Shown: positions 34,114-42,218 of the stretch, one piece after another
How the letters are laid out: each line of letters begins with the position of its first letter
Numbering within the stretch: the first letter of the stretch is position 1
NCBI RefSeq assembly: GCF_003289925.1
Contig: NZ_QLZQ01000001.1
Location: 620,001-684,000 of the forward strand
Length of the DNA stretch: 64,000 nt
Origin: Planococcus maitriensis
GTDB lineage: Bacteria; Bacillota; Bacilli; Bacillales_A; Planococcaceae
Direction: 5' to 3'
Program-made: the position numbers and the translations under genes
Notes under the pieces: model-generated
Database searches by the model: none
Seen by the model: only the letters and a program-made list of their open reading frames with translations
What the model was told of the DNA's origin: nothing

Positions 34114-34273
34114 TATTGGACAAAGCGCTCACAGAGGTGCAAAATGGGTGGTTTAAGAGAACTGCGGTGACAGAGTGGGTTTAATTGAAACGAATGATGG
34201 GCCGCTGAATGCTGAACCTGGGTAAACGGGATGGCCCGTCGAAGAAAAGAATACGATGAGAAGGAGCAACTGT

Positions 34274-35089
34274 ATGTATAAAATGATCGCGATTGATTTG
34301 GATGGCACCTTACTGACGGATGAGTTGACGGTGACGATGGATACGATGGCGGCGATTCGGCAATCGATGGAACTTGGCGTGGTCGTGACGATTGCGACGG
34401 GGCGCATGTACCCGTCCGCACAGCGTATCGCTTTGGAATTGGGCCTCGACGCCCCAATGATCACGTACCAGGGGGCGATGATCAAATCGGCGACGAGCGG
34501 AGAAGTGCTGCGAGAGCGCGTCGTGCCGTTCCACATTGCGCAAACGTGCATCCGACTGGCAGCGGAGAAACAAATGCACATCCAAGTCTATCAGGACGAT
34601 GTGCTCTACAGTGCAGTGGATAACGAGCAGGTAAGGGCTTATTCGAAAGAGGTCGGCGTGGGGTATAAAATCGAACCGGATCTCCTCGGGCTCGCGAAAA
34701 ATGGCTTCATGAAATTGCTGTTTATCGATGAACCGGAAGCGCTCGCGCCGATGCAGGCGGAATTGAAGGCGGTGCTCGGCGACGAAGCGTGCATCGAGAA
34801 ATCCAAACTGCGCTACCTCGAAGTGACGCATCCGGAAGCGAACAAAGGCAGTGCCTTGAATTTCTTGGCGGAACAGCTCGGTATCGACCGTTCACAAGTG
34901 ATCGGCATCGGCGACAACCACAACGATGCGGATCTGGTCAAAGCAGCCGGCTTCGGCATCGCCATGGGCAACGCTGTCGACGAATTGAAAGAGCTCGCGG
35001 ACTATACCAGCTTGTCGAACAACGAAGAAGGCGTGCTGCACGTGCTCAATAAGTTCATTCTGGAAACCCGGACAGCAGCTGTTGACTGA
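34274..35089 (+). CDS. Cof-type HAD hydrolase
   Basis: 271 residues from ATG 34274, behind AGAAGGAG; a longer in-frame ATG (34256) lacks a site. MIAIDLDGTLLTDELTV (motif I), VTIATGR (motif II), a Lys in EANKGSALNFLAEQLGI (motif III) and VIGIGDNHNDADLVKAAG (motif IV) with the type IIB cap between. Cof/YwpJ-type enzymes dephosphorylate sugar phosphates or FMN. The gene is flanked on both sides by near-identical ~110-bp box-terminator-box repeats (C1, C2). Confidence 0.88.
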   Translation: MYKMIAIDLDGTLLTDELTVTMDTMAAIRQSMELGVVVTIATGRMYPSAQRIALELGLDAPMITYQGAMIKSATSGEVLRERVVPFHIAQTCIRLAAEKQMHIQVYQDDVLYSAVDNEQVRAYSKEVGVGYKIEPDLLGLAKNGFMKLLFIDEPEALAPMQAELKAVLGDEACIEKSKLRYLEVTHPEANKGSALNFLAEQLGIDRSQVIGIGDNHNDADLVKAAGFGIAMGNAVDELKELADYTSLSNNEEGVLHVLNKFILETRTAAVD

Positions 35090-35101
35090 TTGCGTGCTGG
35101 G

Positions 35102-35213
35102 TGTGTCCCTGTGCACCACACAATTCCAACCGCATCCCGGTGGCCAAAACGGCGCCGGGGTGCGGTTTTTGTGTTGTGGGTTGTGGTTTGCGTCCCTGTG
35201 CGCCACACAATTC
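35102..35213 (+). repeat. Direct repeat C2 (box-terminator-box)
   Basis: Box 35102 (loop CACCA), terminator arms at 35127-35169, box 35191 (loop CGCCA), 89 bp apart. Same order and nearly same sequence as C1. Begins 12 nt after the HAD stop. Confidence 0.92.
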
Positions 35214-35218
35214 GGCGC

Positions 35219-35258
35219 AAAAAAACCGCCTCCCTTGCTTTCAAGGGAGGCGGTTTTA
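35219..35258. terminator. Bidirectional terminator at lipase gene
   Basis: AAACCGCCTCCCTTG / CAAGGGAGGCGGTTT with short loop and A/T-runs on both sides; ends the minus-strand lipase gene. Confidence 0.88.
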
Positions 35259-35263
35259 TTCGC

Positions 35264-36001
35264 TCAGTACAGGCCGAGTGCCTGCAAGCCGATTTCAGCG
35301 AGTTTCGCTTGCCCGGCGTTGGTCGGGTGAATATCTCCAGGCAAGACGTACAGCGCTTGATCGTTTCCGAATGCCATATAGGCATCCGCCAGATGGACGT
35401 TTTCATTCGACAAGGCGAGCCCGGCGAATGCATCATTAATGCCCGGCAGGATGGCATCGGCGACGTAATGGAGCGGGTCGTTCAGCTGGAACGGGTTGTA
35501 GACATTATAGAGCACGATCGGTGAATCGGTGAGGGAGCGGGTTTCCGTGATGATTTGCTGGATATTCGAAAAGACGTCGCTTTGGCTGAGTTTCAGCTGG
35601 AGAAGCTGCTGGAACAGGGCTTGATTGCCGCCGCTTTCGGCCGCTGCTTCACGCAGGATGGCGAGCAAGTCGTTATTGCCGATCGTCACGGCGACATAAT
35701 CCGAATGGATGACGGCTTGGCGGTACTTCTGGTCGCTCTGCAAGGCTTCGAGCAGCTGATGCGATTGCCAGCCGGAGACGCCGAGGTTGCGTACCCGGAG
35801 ATCGGCGAGTTTGCCGATCAGGTACGGATAGCTGGTCTTTGCGGGATTTTGGTTGGTCTGGCCGAGATTCAAGCCGAACGGAATCGAATCACCGACTGCG
35901 ACGAGCGACTCTTTGGCGTTATCGCTCTTGGCAAAAGCGCTTGGCGATGCAAGCAAGCTGGCGAGCAATACGACGACGATGGTTTTGATGAGCTTTTTCA
36001 T
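35264..36001 (-). CDS. Secreted SGNH/GDSL hydrolase
   Basis: 245 residues with a signal peptide (KKLIKTIVVVLLASLLASPSAFA). The SGNH blocks are present: VAVGDSIPFGLN (Ser), NLGVSGWQSH (Gly), VTIGNNDLL (Asn) and DIHPTNAGQAKLAEIG (Asp/His). It is likely an exported esterase/lipase or acyl hydrolase acting on lipids or modified glycans. AGGGAGGG precedes the start. Monocistronic. Confidence 0.88.
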   Translation of the reverse strand: MKKLIKTIVVVLLASLLASPSAFAKSDNAKESLVAVGDSIPFGLNLGQTNQNPAKTSYPYLIGKLADLRVRNLGVSGWQSHQLLEALQSDQKYRQAVIHSDYVAVTIGNNDLLAILREAAAESGGNQALFQQLLQLKLSQSDVFSNIQQIITETRSLTDSPIVLYNVYNPFQLNDPLHYVADAILPGINDAFAGLALSNENVHLADAYMAFGNDQALYVLPGDIHPTNAGQAKLAEIGLQALGLY

Positions 36002-36192
36002 AGAACCCTCCCTTTCTTTTCATTCAACTATAGTATAAAATTAGTAGTCTGAATATTCTATCTAAATTAGATGCATTCGTTTCGTTTGAGCCATAAGTCA
36101 CGGTTGGGGAATGAAGGAATCGCTGGATTAATGGAGAACATAGGGGAAAGCGATGAAGTGGATGGGGGAGGGACGGGCATGAAAAAAACGGG

Positions 36193-36405
36193 ATGACGAA
36201 ACTTGCGGGCGCAATAATCGGATTGATTATAGGGATTCTGGTCGGCGCTTTTCTCGGGCTGGTCATCGGCGGGACGTTTTTGGGCGGATTTGATATTTAC
36301 GAAAATACCGGGATGGAAGGCTATGAGCTGGCGGCTTATGTGGGGGCGGGGATTGGCTTGGTGGTTGGGGCAGTTATGGGTGTGAGGATCGCGGCGAGAA
36401 AGTGA
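36193..36405 (+). CDS. Small glycine-rich two-TM protein
   Basis: 70 residues: AGAIIGLIIGILVGAFLGLVIGGTFLGG and YVGAGIGLVVGAVMGVRI form two glycine-zipper helices. Its ATG overlaps the stop of a five-codon leader frame (ATG 36179, M-K-K-T-G, stop 36194-36196) that has the strong GGGGGAGGG site, so translation is probably coupled or the true N-terminus was shifted by one base. Function unknown. Confidence 0.5.
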   Translation: MTKLAGAIIGLIIGILVGAFLGLVIGGTFLGGFDIYENTGMEGYELAAYVGAGIGLVVGAVMGVRIAARK

Positions 36406-36493
36406 CGTTTCGGGATGGATGTGCAGAAGCCGTTTAAAAAACGAGACAGGCGGGAACTTCCTTAGCAACGACATTTTTCAAGGAGGTTCTTCC

Positions 36494-36709
36494 ATGAAAC
36501 GAAATATCGGCACTTACAACTCGATGTTCCGCATTGCCGGCGGCCTGACCGTGCTGGCGTATGCGACGGCCAAGATGGCGCGCGAAGGCACATCCGGCGC
36601 ACAGCTCGGCCTGGCATTTCTCGGCGCCCAGAAAGTCGGGGAAGGCGTGACGTATTACTGTCCCGTCGCGGATGCATTGAATCTGGAAGGTTCGAAGTTC
36701 TTGAAATGA
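36494..36709 (+). CDS. DUF2892/YgaP-like inner membrane protein
   Basis: 71 residues from ATG 36494, with AAGGAGG upstream. MKRNIGTYNSMFRIAGGLTVLAY and a second hydrophobic stretch ending in YCPVADALNL fit the small DUF2892 proteins, which have two membrane helices and a NIGxxDRxxR-like start. Their function is unknown; some are fused to rhodanese domains. A thiol-redox gene follows. Confidence 0.7.
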   Translation: MKRNIGTYNSMFRIAGGLTVLAYATAKMAREGTSGAQLGLAFLGAQKVGEGVTYYCPVADALNLEGSKFLK

Positions 36710-36781
36710 AGGGAAGGAGCCGCTCCTGGATGTCTATAGGGGGCGGTTCCATTATGCGTGGCGCAAGGAGGGTGAATCGCT

Positions 36782-37060
36782 ATGGACAAGAAACTGGAAC
36801 TCGTGCTCTACACGCGGCCGACCTGCTCGGATTGCAGCGACGCGAAAGCCTATTTGGCGGAGCATGGCATTCCATACGAGCACAAAAACGTTGAAGAAAA
36901 GCCGGAGCTCGAGGAAGAGATGAAGAAAATTTCCGGCGCCAAGATCGTCCCGGTGTTTGCGTTCTATAAGAAAGGCCTGTTCGGCAAGAAACTGGCGCAT
37001 CAATTTATCGGATTCGAACGGAACCGGGATGAGATCCTTGGCTTAGTGCATGGGAAATAA
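36782..37060 (+). CDS. Glutaredoxin/thioredoxin-like protein
   Basis: 92 residues with a CSDC redox pair in LVLYTRPTCSDCSDAKAYL and the glutaredoxin-like continuation GIPYEHKNVEE, KIVPVFAFYKKG and FIGFERNRDEIL. The fold should reduce disulfides or thiol adducts. AGGAGGGTGA before ATG 36782 is a strong ribosome site. It may share a transcript with the DUF2892 gene, 72 bp upstream. Confidence 0.78.
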   Translation: MDKKLELVLYTRPTCSDCSDAKAYLAEHGIPYEHKNVEEKPELEEEMKKISGAKIVPVFAFYKKGLFGKKLAHQFIGFERNRDEILGLVHGK

Positions 37061-37067
37061 AAAGATG

Positions 37068-37099
37068 AAAAGCTTCTCCGCGACGGAGAGGCTTTTTTT
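37068..37099 (+). terminator. Terminator after glutaredoxin-like gene
   Basis: AAAAGCTTCTCCG / CGGAGAGGCTTTTTTT. Confidence 0.88.
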
Positions 37100-37116
37100 G
37101 CGGTGATTTTCGGGGT

Positions 37117-37204
37117 GAATTGTGCGGTGCACAGGGACAAGCGACAAGCAAAATCCCTCCACGGCGCGATTTGGGTCCCGAGAATTGTGTGGCGCACAGG
37201 GACA
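37117..37204 (-). repeat. Box pair on the minus strand
   Basis: Boxes at 37182-37204 (loop CGCCA) and 37117-37139 (loop CACCG) read on the minus strand, 65 bp apart. In that reading the terminator at 37068-37099 follows box 2, so the usual pair-then-terminator order is kept although both flanking genes are on the plus strand. Confidence 0.9.
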
Positions 37205-37306
37205 CTGCTGAAGTGCTGGGGCTTTCCGGGCTGCCGCGCTATACTGGAAGCATAAGCGCCGGCCGTTATGTATCCTGCGGTACCGGCAAGTCAGAGGAGT
37301 GGCACA

Positions 37307-39151
37307 ATGGACATGGTATTGACGTTTGCGATCGTGGGGGTCACGATCGTGCTGTTTTTGGTGAATTGGCTGAGGTCGGATCTGGTGGCACTGCTTGCGC
37401 TCTTGGCGTTTGTGGTGTTCGGGCTGCTGGAGCCGGAAGAAGCGCTCGCCGGATTCTCGAATTCGGTTGTCATCATGATTGCGGGGCTGTTCGTCATCGG
37501 GGCGGGCATCGTCCGCACGGGGCTCGCCGCGATGGTCGGCAATCAATTGCTGAAATGGTCGGGGGCGAACGAGACGAAATTATTCGTCCTGATCTTACTC
37601 ATCACCGGGCTCATGGGCTCGTTCATGAGCAATACGGGGACGGTCGCCTTGATGCTGCCGATTGTCATCGGGGTGGCGCTGAGTTTAATGAAGAGCCCGA
37701 CGCAGTACTTGATTCCGCTGTCGTACATCGGCAGCCTGTCGGGGCTCATGACCTTGATCGCGACGCCGGCGAACTTGATCGTCAGCCAAGTGCTCGCGGA
37801 AGCGGGCTATGGCCGCCTGGCGTTTTTCGATATCACCCCGCTCGGCGTCACGGCGATCGCTGTCGGCATCCTTTATTTCGTGCTGTTCCGGAAATGGGTG
37901 CTGCCGCAGGAAAGCCGCAAAAACCAAGTGAACGAGGGGCATAAGCTATCGCCGAAGCAGCTTGCGGCCGATTATGCGCTCGGCGGCAATCTGCATAAAG
38001 TGATGGCCAGTGCGGACTCGGAAGCGGTCGGTCAGGTATTGCGCGATTTGCAGATTCCCGCGCACTACCAGCTGGCCGTCTTGAAAATCGAACGGCGGAC
38101 GAAAAGCGGCTTCGATATCCTGCCGATGCGCTTCGAGGAAATGGCGGGGCCGCAAAGTGAAATCCAAGCCGGCGATAAGCTGTACGTCCAAGGGTCTTTG
38201 GAGAACGCCGAGCGCTTTGCGAACGATTTCGGCTTCGATTTTGATGAAGCGGTGACGGAAGGCGATGCGCTCGTCAGCCGCCAGTTCGGCATCGCGGAAG
38301 TGCTGTTGACACCGCATTCCAGCTTTATCAATGAAACGCTGACCTCGTTGAAGTTTCGCGAGAAATACAATGTCAACGCGCTCGCGATCAACCGGAAAGG
38401 CGATTACGTCGTCAAGGACATGATCAAGGAAAAGCTGCGCTTCGGGGATGCGATACTCGTGCAGGGACGTTGGGAAGACATCGAATTGCTCCAGCGCGCG
38501 ACGATGGACGTCGTCGTGGTCGGCCAGCCGCAAGAACATGCGGGCACGGCCGTGGCGTCCGGTAAAGCGCCGGTCGCCGGCGTGATCCTGCTGGCGATGA
38601 TCGTCCTGATGGTACTCGAAGTGTTCGCGCCGGTATTCACGGTCCTGCTTGCGGCCGCGGCGATGGTCCTCACCGGCTCGCTGCGCAATATGGACGACGC
38701 CTACAGCAAGATGAACTGGGAAAGCATCATCCTCATCGCGGCGCTGCTACCGATGGCGACGGCGCTCGAGAAATCGGGCGGCATGGAGCTCATCTCATCC
38801 GGGCTCGTCTCCGCACTCGGCGGCTTCGGGGTCATCGGTGTGCTCGCCGGCATCTACATGATCACGATGGTGTTCGGCCAGTTCATCAGCAACACCGCGA
38901 CCGCCGTCCTGTTCGCGCCGATCGCCCTGCAGGCGGCGGTGTCACTCGACGCCAACCCGGTGACCTTCCTGATCGCCATCGCCGTGTCTTCGAGCATGGC
39001 GTTCGCGACACCGATCGCCTCGCCGACCAATGCGCTCGTCATGACCGCCGGCGGCTACAAGTTCAGCGATTTCGCGAAAGCGGGCATCCCGCTCCAGTTG
39101 ATCATGTTCGCCGTCATGATGGTCATGATCCCGCTGCTGTTTCCGTTGTAG
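37307..39151 (+). CDS. SLC13/ArsB-type permease with two TrkA-C domains
   Basis: 614 residues from ATG 37307, behind AGAGGAG. The N-terminal half (1-190) and C-terminal half (~430-614) each hold five or six helices with FMSNTGTVALMLPI and FISNTATAVLFAPIA, the repeated SNT motifs of divalent anion:Na+ symporters. Between them are two TrkA-C/RCK-C domains (~215-400; QIPAHYQLAVLKIERR and ITSL-like LTSLKFREKYNVNALAINR). Substrate could be sulfate, phosphate or dicarboxylate. A box pair starts 10 nt after the stop. Confidence 0.88.
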   Translation: MDMVLTFAIVGVTIVLFLVNWLRSDLVALLALLAFVVFGLLEPEEALAGFSNSVVIMIAGLFVIGAGIVRTGLAAMVGNQLLKWSGANETKLFVLILLITGLMGSFMSNTGTVALMLPIVIGVALSLMKSPTQYLIPLSYIGSLSGLMTLIATPANLIVSQVLAEAGYGRLAFFDITPLGVTAIAVGILYFVLFRKWVLPQESRKNQVNEGHKLSPKQLAADYALGGNLHKVMASADSEAVGQVLRDLQIPAHYQLAVLKIERRTKSGFDILPMRFEEMAGPQSEIQAGDKLYVQGSLENAERFANDFGFDFDEAVTEGDALVSRQFGIAEVLLTPHSSFINETLTSLKFREKYNVNALAINRKGDYVVKDMIKEKLRFGDAILVQGRWEDIELLQRATMDVVVVGQPQEHAGTAVASGKAPVAGVILLAMIVLMVLEVFAPVFTVLLAAAAMVLTGSLRNMDDAYSKMNWESIILIAALLPMATALEKSGGMELISSGLVSALGGFGVIGVLAGIYMITMVFGQFISNTATAVLFAPIALQAAVSLDANPVTFLIAIAVSSSMAFATPIASPTNALVMTAGGYKFSDFAKAGIPLQLIMFAVMMVMIPLLFPL

Positions 39152-39161
39152 GTGTGTAGAG

Positions 39162-39295
39162 TGTCCCTGTGCACCACACAATTCACAGGGTGCGAATGCT
39201 GGTATAGAGGGGTTTGTTTGTTCGTTTGTCCCTGTGCGCCACACAATTCAACGCCGTATCCTTCTTGCCGAACTGGCGGATGGATGCGGCGTTTT
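39162..39295 (+). repeat. Box pair and terminator after permease
   Basis: Boxes 39162 (loop CACCA) and 39227 (loop CGCCA), 65 bp apart, followed directly by the terminator ACGCCG ... GCGGCGTTTT (39250-39295). Confidence 0.9.
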
Positions 39296-39556
39296 ATTAT
39301 TGGATATACCGAAAAACTGCTGTCTTTAGCGGTGAATATCCTGTGTCGTGTATCCAAGTGCGGATCGTCAAAAAGAGTTCACATTTTTAATAATATTTTG
39401 TTGATTTTGTATCGGTAATTAGCAAGAATTTATTAAAAGATGTATTCTTATCTTAACAAGAAGAATATGCGCGGCCCATAGGCGACTCAGTATTTGATGC
39501 GGTGAAAACTTGAGTGGCGCAGGGATATTTAATTATGAAAGGAAAGAGAACCTGGC
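39296..39556 (+). promoter_or_regulatory. nagB leader with inverted repeat
   Basis: Contains TATTCTT-11-AAGAATA at 39443-39467, a candidate operator 90 bp before nagB. No gene seen. GAAAGGAAAGAG precedes the nagB start. Confidence 0.35.
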
Positions 39557-40309
39557 ATGAAGTTGATCAAAGCGGCGGACTACAATGAAATGAGCCGGAT
39601 TGCAGCTGATTACGTTATCGCTAAACTTCACGAAAACCCGCAAATCAAATTGGGGATGGCAACAGGCGACACGCCAAAAGGACTGTATAGGGAACTGGTT
39701 TCCGATCATCGGAAGAACGGCACTTCATATAAAGGCGTCCAGACATTCAATCTGGATGAGTACATCGGATTGTCCAGCCGGGATAGCCAGAGCTATAGAT
39801 ATTATATGGACAGCCACCTATTCGACCATATCGATATCGATAAAACGAACACCCATCTCCCGAAAGGCGATGTAGAGGATGCCTTTGCGGAAGCCGAGGC
39901 TTACGAACAGCTCATTCGAGACAGCGGAAAGGTGGATTTGCAGATTCTCGGGTTAGGCGGCAACGGCCATATCGGTTTTAACGAGCCGGGGACCCCGTTC
40001 GGCTCGACGGCGCATGTCGTGGAATTGACTGTAGCTACGAGAAGCGCGAATGCGAAGTTTTTTGGAAGTTTGGATCTGGTGCCTAGGCGGGCGATCACCA
40101 TGGGCATCGCCACCATCATGGAAAGCAAGGAGATTTTAATGCTCGTGTCGGGTGAGGGGAAAAGTTCGGCTTTGTGCCGCTTGCTCGAAGGGCCGGTCGA
40201 AGAGGGGTTTCCAGCTTCTGTGCTGAGGCGGCACCCCCATGCTATGGTCATCGCTGATGACGCCGCCTTGTCCCTGTGCAGCACACAATTCGCGGAGGCG
40301 AAATGCTGA
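39557..40309 (+). CDS. nagB: Glucosamine-6-phosphate deaminase
   Basis: 250 residues. GMATGDTPKGLYREL (phosphate site), FNLDEYIGL (catalytic Asp67), ILGLGGNGHIGFNEPG (His138, Glu143) and the C-terminal lid are all present. It converts glucosamine-6-phosphate to fructose-6-phosphate and ammonia, feeding amino sugars into glycolysis. The last codons, LSLCSTQF and AEAKC, are read from a dispersed box (40269-40291) that lies across the usual end of the gene, so the tail is probably acquired and non-essential. Monocistronic, nagA not adjacent. Confidence 0.95.
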   Translation: MKLIKAADYNEMSRIAADYVIAKLHENPQIKLGMATGDTPKGLYRELVSDHRKNGTSYKGVQTFNLDEYIGLSSRDSQSYRYYMDSHLFDHIDIDKTNTHLPKGDVEDAFAEAEAYEQLIRDSGKVDLQILGLGGNGHIGFNEPGTPFGSTAHVVELTVATRSANAKFFGSLDLVPRRAITMGIATIMESKEILMLVSGEGKSSALCRLLEGPVEEGFPASVLRRHPHAMVIADDAALSLCSTQFAEAKC

Positions 40310-40391
40310 TGCGACGGGGTTTTGGCAGGGGATCGCCCCTGTGCACGACACAATTTGAAAGCCTGGGAAGCGTCTGCTTTCCGGGCTTTTT
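40269..40391 (+). repeat. Box pair and terminator overlapping nagB end
   Basis: Box 40269 (loop CAGCA) lies inside the nagB frame; box 40334 (CGCCCCTGTG, loop CACGA) follows 65 bp later, then terminator GAAAGCC-T-GGGAAGC / GCTTTCC-GGGCTTTTT (40357-40391). Confidence 0.9.
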
Positions 40392-40533
40392 GTATGGCGG
40401 AATTTTTATTTTCAGCAAATGCGCGGCTGTACTTATGCCCATCGAATCAAAAGGGGGCGCATGCGTTTATCGCGATGCGCACCGGGAAAATGTCATTAAG
40501 ATCTTAAAGCATGCGGGAAGGAGAGAAGAGTCA

Positions 40534-41082
40534 GTGGAAATACATCCCTTGTTATTGGTGCTGATCATTTTCAGCATCAGTTTGAGTTTTGTCACTTTGT
40601 CGACAATCCGCATGATTTTGATGGTAAAGGGTTATCAATATTCAGCTGCCGGCTTGTCGATTCTCGAGGTCATCATCAACATCCTGGGGCTTGGGCTGGT
40701 CCTGGATAATTTAGCGAATGTGCAGAATCTATTGGCATACGCGCTTGGTTTTGCGGCCGGCATCATCGTCGGTTCGAAAATCGAAGACAAATTAAGCCTC
40801 GGCTATGTGACGGCGAACGTCATTTCGCAGGACAGCAGCGGCCGGCTTGCCATTCAATTGCGCGACAAAGGATACGGTGTCACGGATTGGGAGACCAATG
40901 GCTACGAAGGGAAGCGCAGTTCGCTGCAGATCCTCATGCCGAAAAAACAGGAGCCCGAGCTGTACCGTGTCGTCAAGGAATTGGATCCCCATGCATTTAT
41001 CGTTGCCTATGATGCGAAGACCATCTACGGCGGTTTTTGGATCCGCGCGCTGAAAAAGCGGACGATAACAGTGAGTGATTAG
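40534..41082 (+). CDS. UPF0316/DUF2179 membrane protein
   Basis: 182 residues from GTG 40534 (GGAAGGAGAGAAGAG upstream); the frame is open further 5' but only through box and terminator sequence. Three helices (PLLLVLIIFSISLSFVTLSTI, SILEVIINILGLGLVL, LAYALGFAAGIIVG) precede a C-terminal DUF2179 domain (GYVTANVISQ ... IQLRDKGYGVTDWE ... AFIVAYDAKTIYGGF). The family (B. subtilis YebE-like) has no proven function. A box pair starts 8 nt after the stop. Confidence 0.88.
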   Translation: MEIHPLLLVLIIFSISLSFVTLSTIRMILMVKGYQYSAAGLSILEVIINILGLGLVLDNLANVQNLLAYALGFAAGIIVGSKIEDKLSLGYVTANVISQDSSGRLAIQLRDKGYGVTDWETNGYEGKRSSLQILMPKKQEPELYRVVKELDPHAFIVAYDAKTIYGGFWIRALKKRTITVSD

Positions 41083-41090
41083 TTGTTAGT

Positions 41091-41226
41091 TGTCCCTGTG
41101 CACGACGCAATTCGCAGAGGCAGAAACGCATAGTGGCGGGATTTCGCTTCCCGCTTGTCCCTGTGCGTGACACAATTCAGCAGAAAAAAAGCATCCATCC
41201 GCCCGAAAGGCGGATGGATGCTTCTT
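41091..41226 (+). repeat. Box pair and terminator after UPF0316 gene
   Basis: Boxes 41091 (loop CACGA, with CACA changed to CGCA) and 41156 (loop CGTGA), 65 bp apart, then the perfect terminator AAGCATCCATCCGCC / GGCGGATGGATGCTT (41187-41226). Confidence 0.9.
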
Positions 41227-41227
41227 T

Positions 41228-41336
41228 AAATTGTCTGGTGCACAGGGGCGCGTCAGAAAAAGAAACTCGCCGAACCCTTGTGGCATCAGGGATTCCTAGA
41301 AAAAACGACGTTGAAATTGTGTGGTGCACAGGGACA
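41228..41336 (-). repeat. Minus-strand box pair 3' of RAYT 2
   Basis: Boxes at 41314-41336 (loop CACCA) and 41228-41250 (loop CACCA, half-stem GACA), starts 86 bp apart, in the sense of the transposase and beginning 46 nt after its stop. Confidence 0.85.
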
Positions 41337-41381
41337 CAGGCCGATGCCGATGCCGCCCGAGCATCACATACCGCCTGCACA

Positions 41382-41987
41382 CTACATTTCCGGCGGTTCG
41401 AGCTCTTCTTCTTTCATGTCTTCTTCCGCTTTCTGCCGGTACTTCAAGCAATACTGGCAATAGGAGGCGTTGGTTTTTTCGTGGGGATGATGCATCAGCG
41501 TGGAGAGGAAGTGGCGGTCCAAAAACGGCGGGGCAGGAAGGTCTTCGTCCCAATAATACGGAAACGAGCTATACGGATAATGCGCGAGACGCGTGACCAT
41601 GGGCGTGGAAGTCTGGATGGGGTTGCGGTGGATATAGCTACTGACGGCCAGCAATCCATGCGCCGAAGCGATCTCCCTGGCGAAAAAGCGCTTTTGGTAG
41701 ATGCGCCCGACATGGTTGTAGCGCTTGCTATAGGAGTAGCTATAGCGGCGGTTGATCATGGCCATGATTTTGCTGAGTGAATCCTCTTTCGGTTTAATCA
41801 AGATATGATAATGGTTGGTCATGAAACACCAGGCGAGAATCGTGAACGGATAGCGGTCGTGGACATAGGAGAAGGCGCGCTTCAATTCGTTCATGTCTTC
41901 TTTTGTACTGAAAATGGGCTGCCGGTTATTGCCGCGCATGATGACGTGATAATAGGAATCCGGATTAAACTCGCGTCTTCTCGTCAT
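41382..41987 (-). CDS. RAYT-type Y1 (IS200-like) transposase 2
   Basis: 201 residues from ATG 41987 (AAAGGCGG upstream). MTRRREFNPDSYYHVIMRGNNRQPIF, the HUH motif in CFMTNHYHILIKP, NRRYSYSYSKRYNHVGRIYQKRFF with the candidate catalytic Tyr, and AVSSYIHRNPIQTSTPMV. It is clearly paralogous to the enzyme at 3517-4122. Unlike that copy it lies among many intact boxes: a pair 3' of it and another pair plus a partial box 5' of it, all on its own strand. It is the best candidate for the enzyme that moves the box element. Confidence 0.92.
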   Translation of the reverse strand: MTRRREFNPDSYYHVIMRGNNRQPIFSTKEDMNELKRAFSYVHDRYPFTILAWCFMTNHYHILIKPKEDSLSKIMAMINRRYSYSYSKRYNHVGRIYQKRFFAREIASAHGLLAVSSYIHRNPIQTSTPMVTRLAHYPYSSFPYYWDEDLPAPPFLDRHFLSTLMHHPHEKTNASYCQYCLKYRQKAEEDMKEEELEPPEM

Positions 41988-42218
41988 GGGCAGCCGCCTT
42001 TCGTTCGGGCGGCCTCGGCAAAATGAGGGGGACCGGAATTTTCGCGAAGTGGGGAGTTTTGCTGGGGGAATGTTGAGTTTGCGCAAAGTGCAGAATCGGG
42101 ATACGGGGGAATGAAAAATGTACTTATAGAAATCCCTTCTTTCTATGGAAGATGTAATCTCGTCCAGTATAATCGACGGGTGAAAAATAGTATACAGAAT
42201 TTTATAAGGCACACGGAA

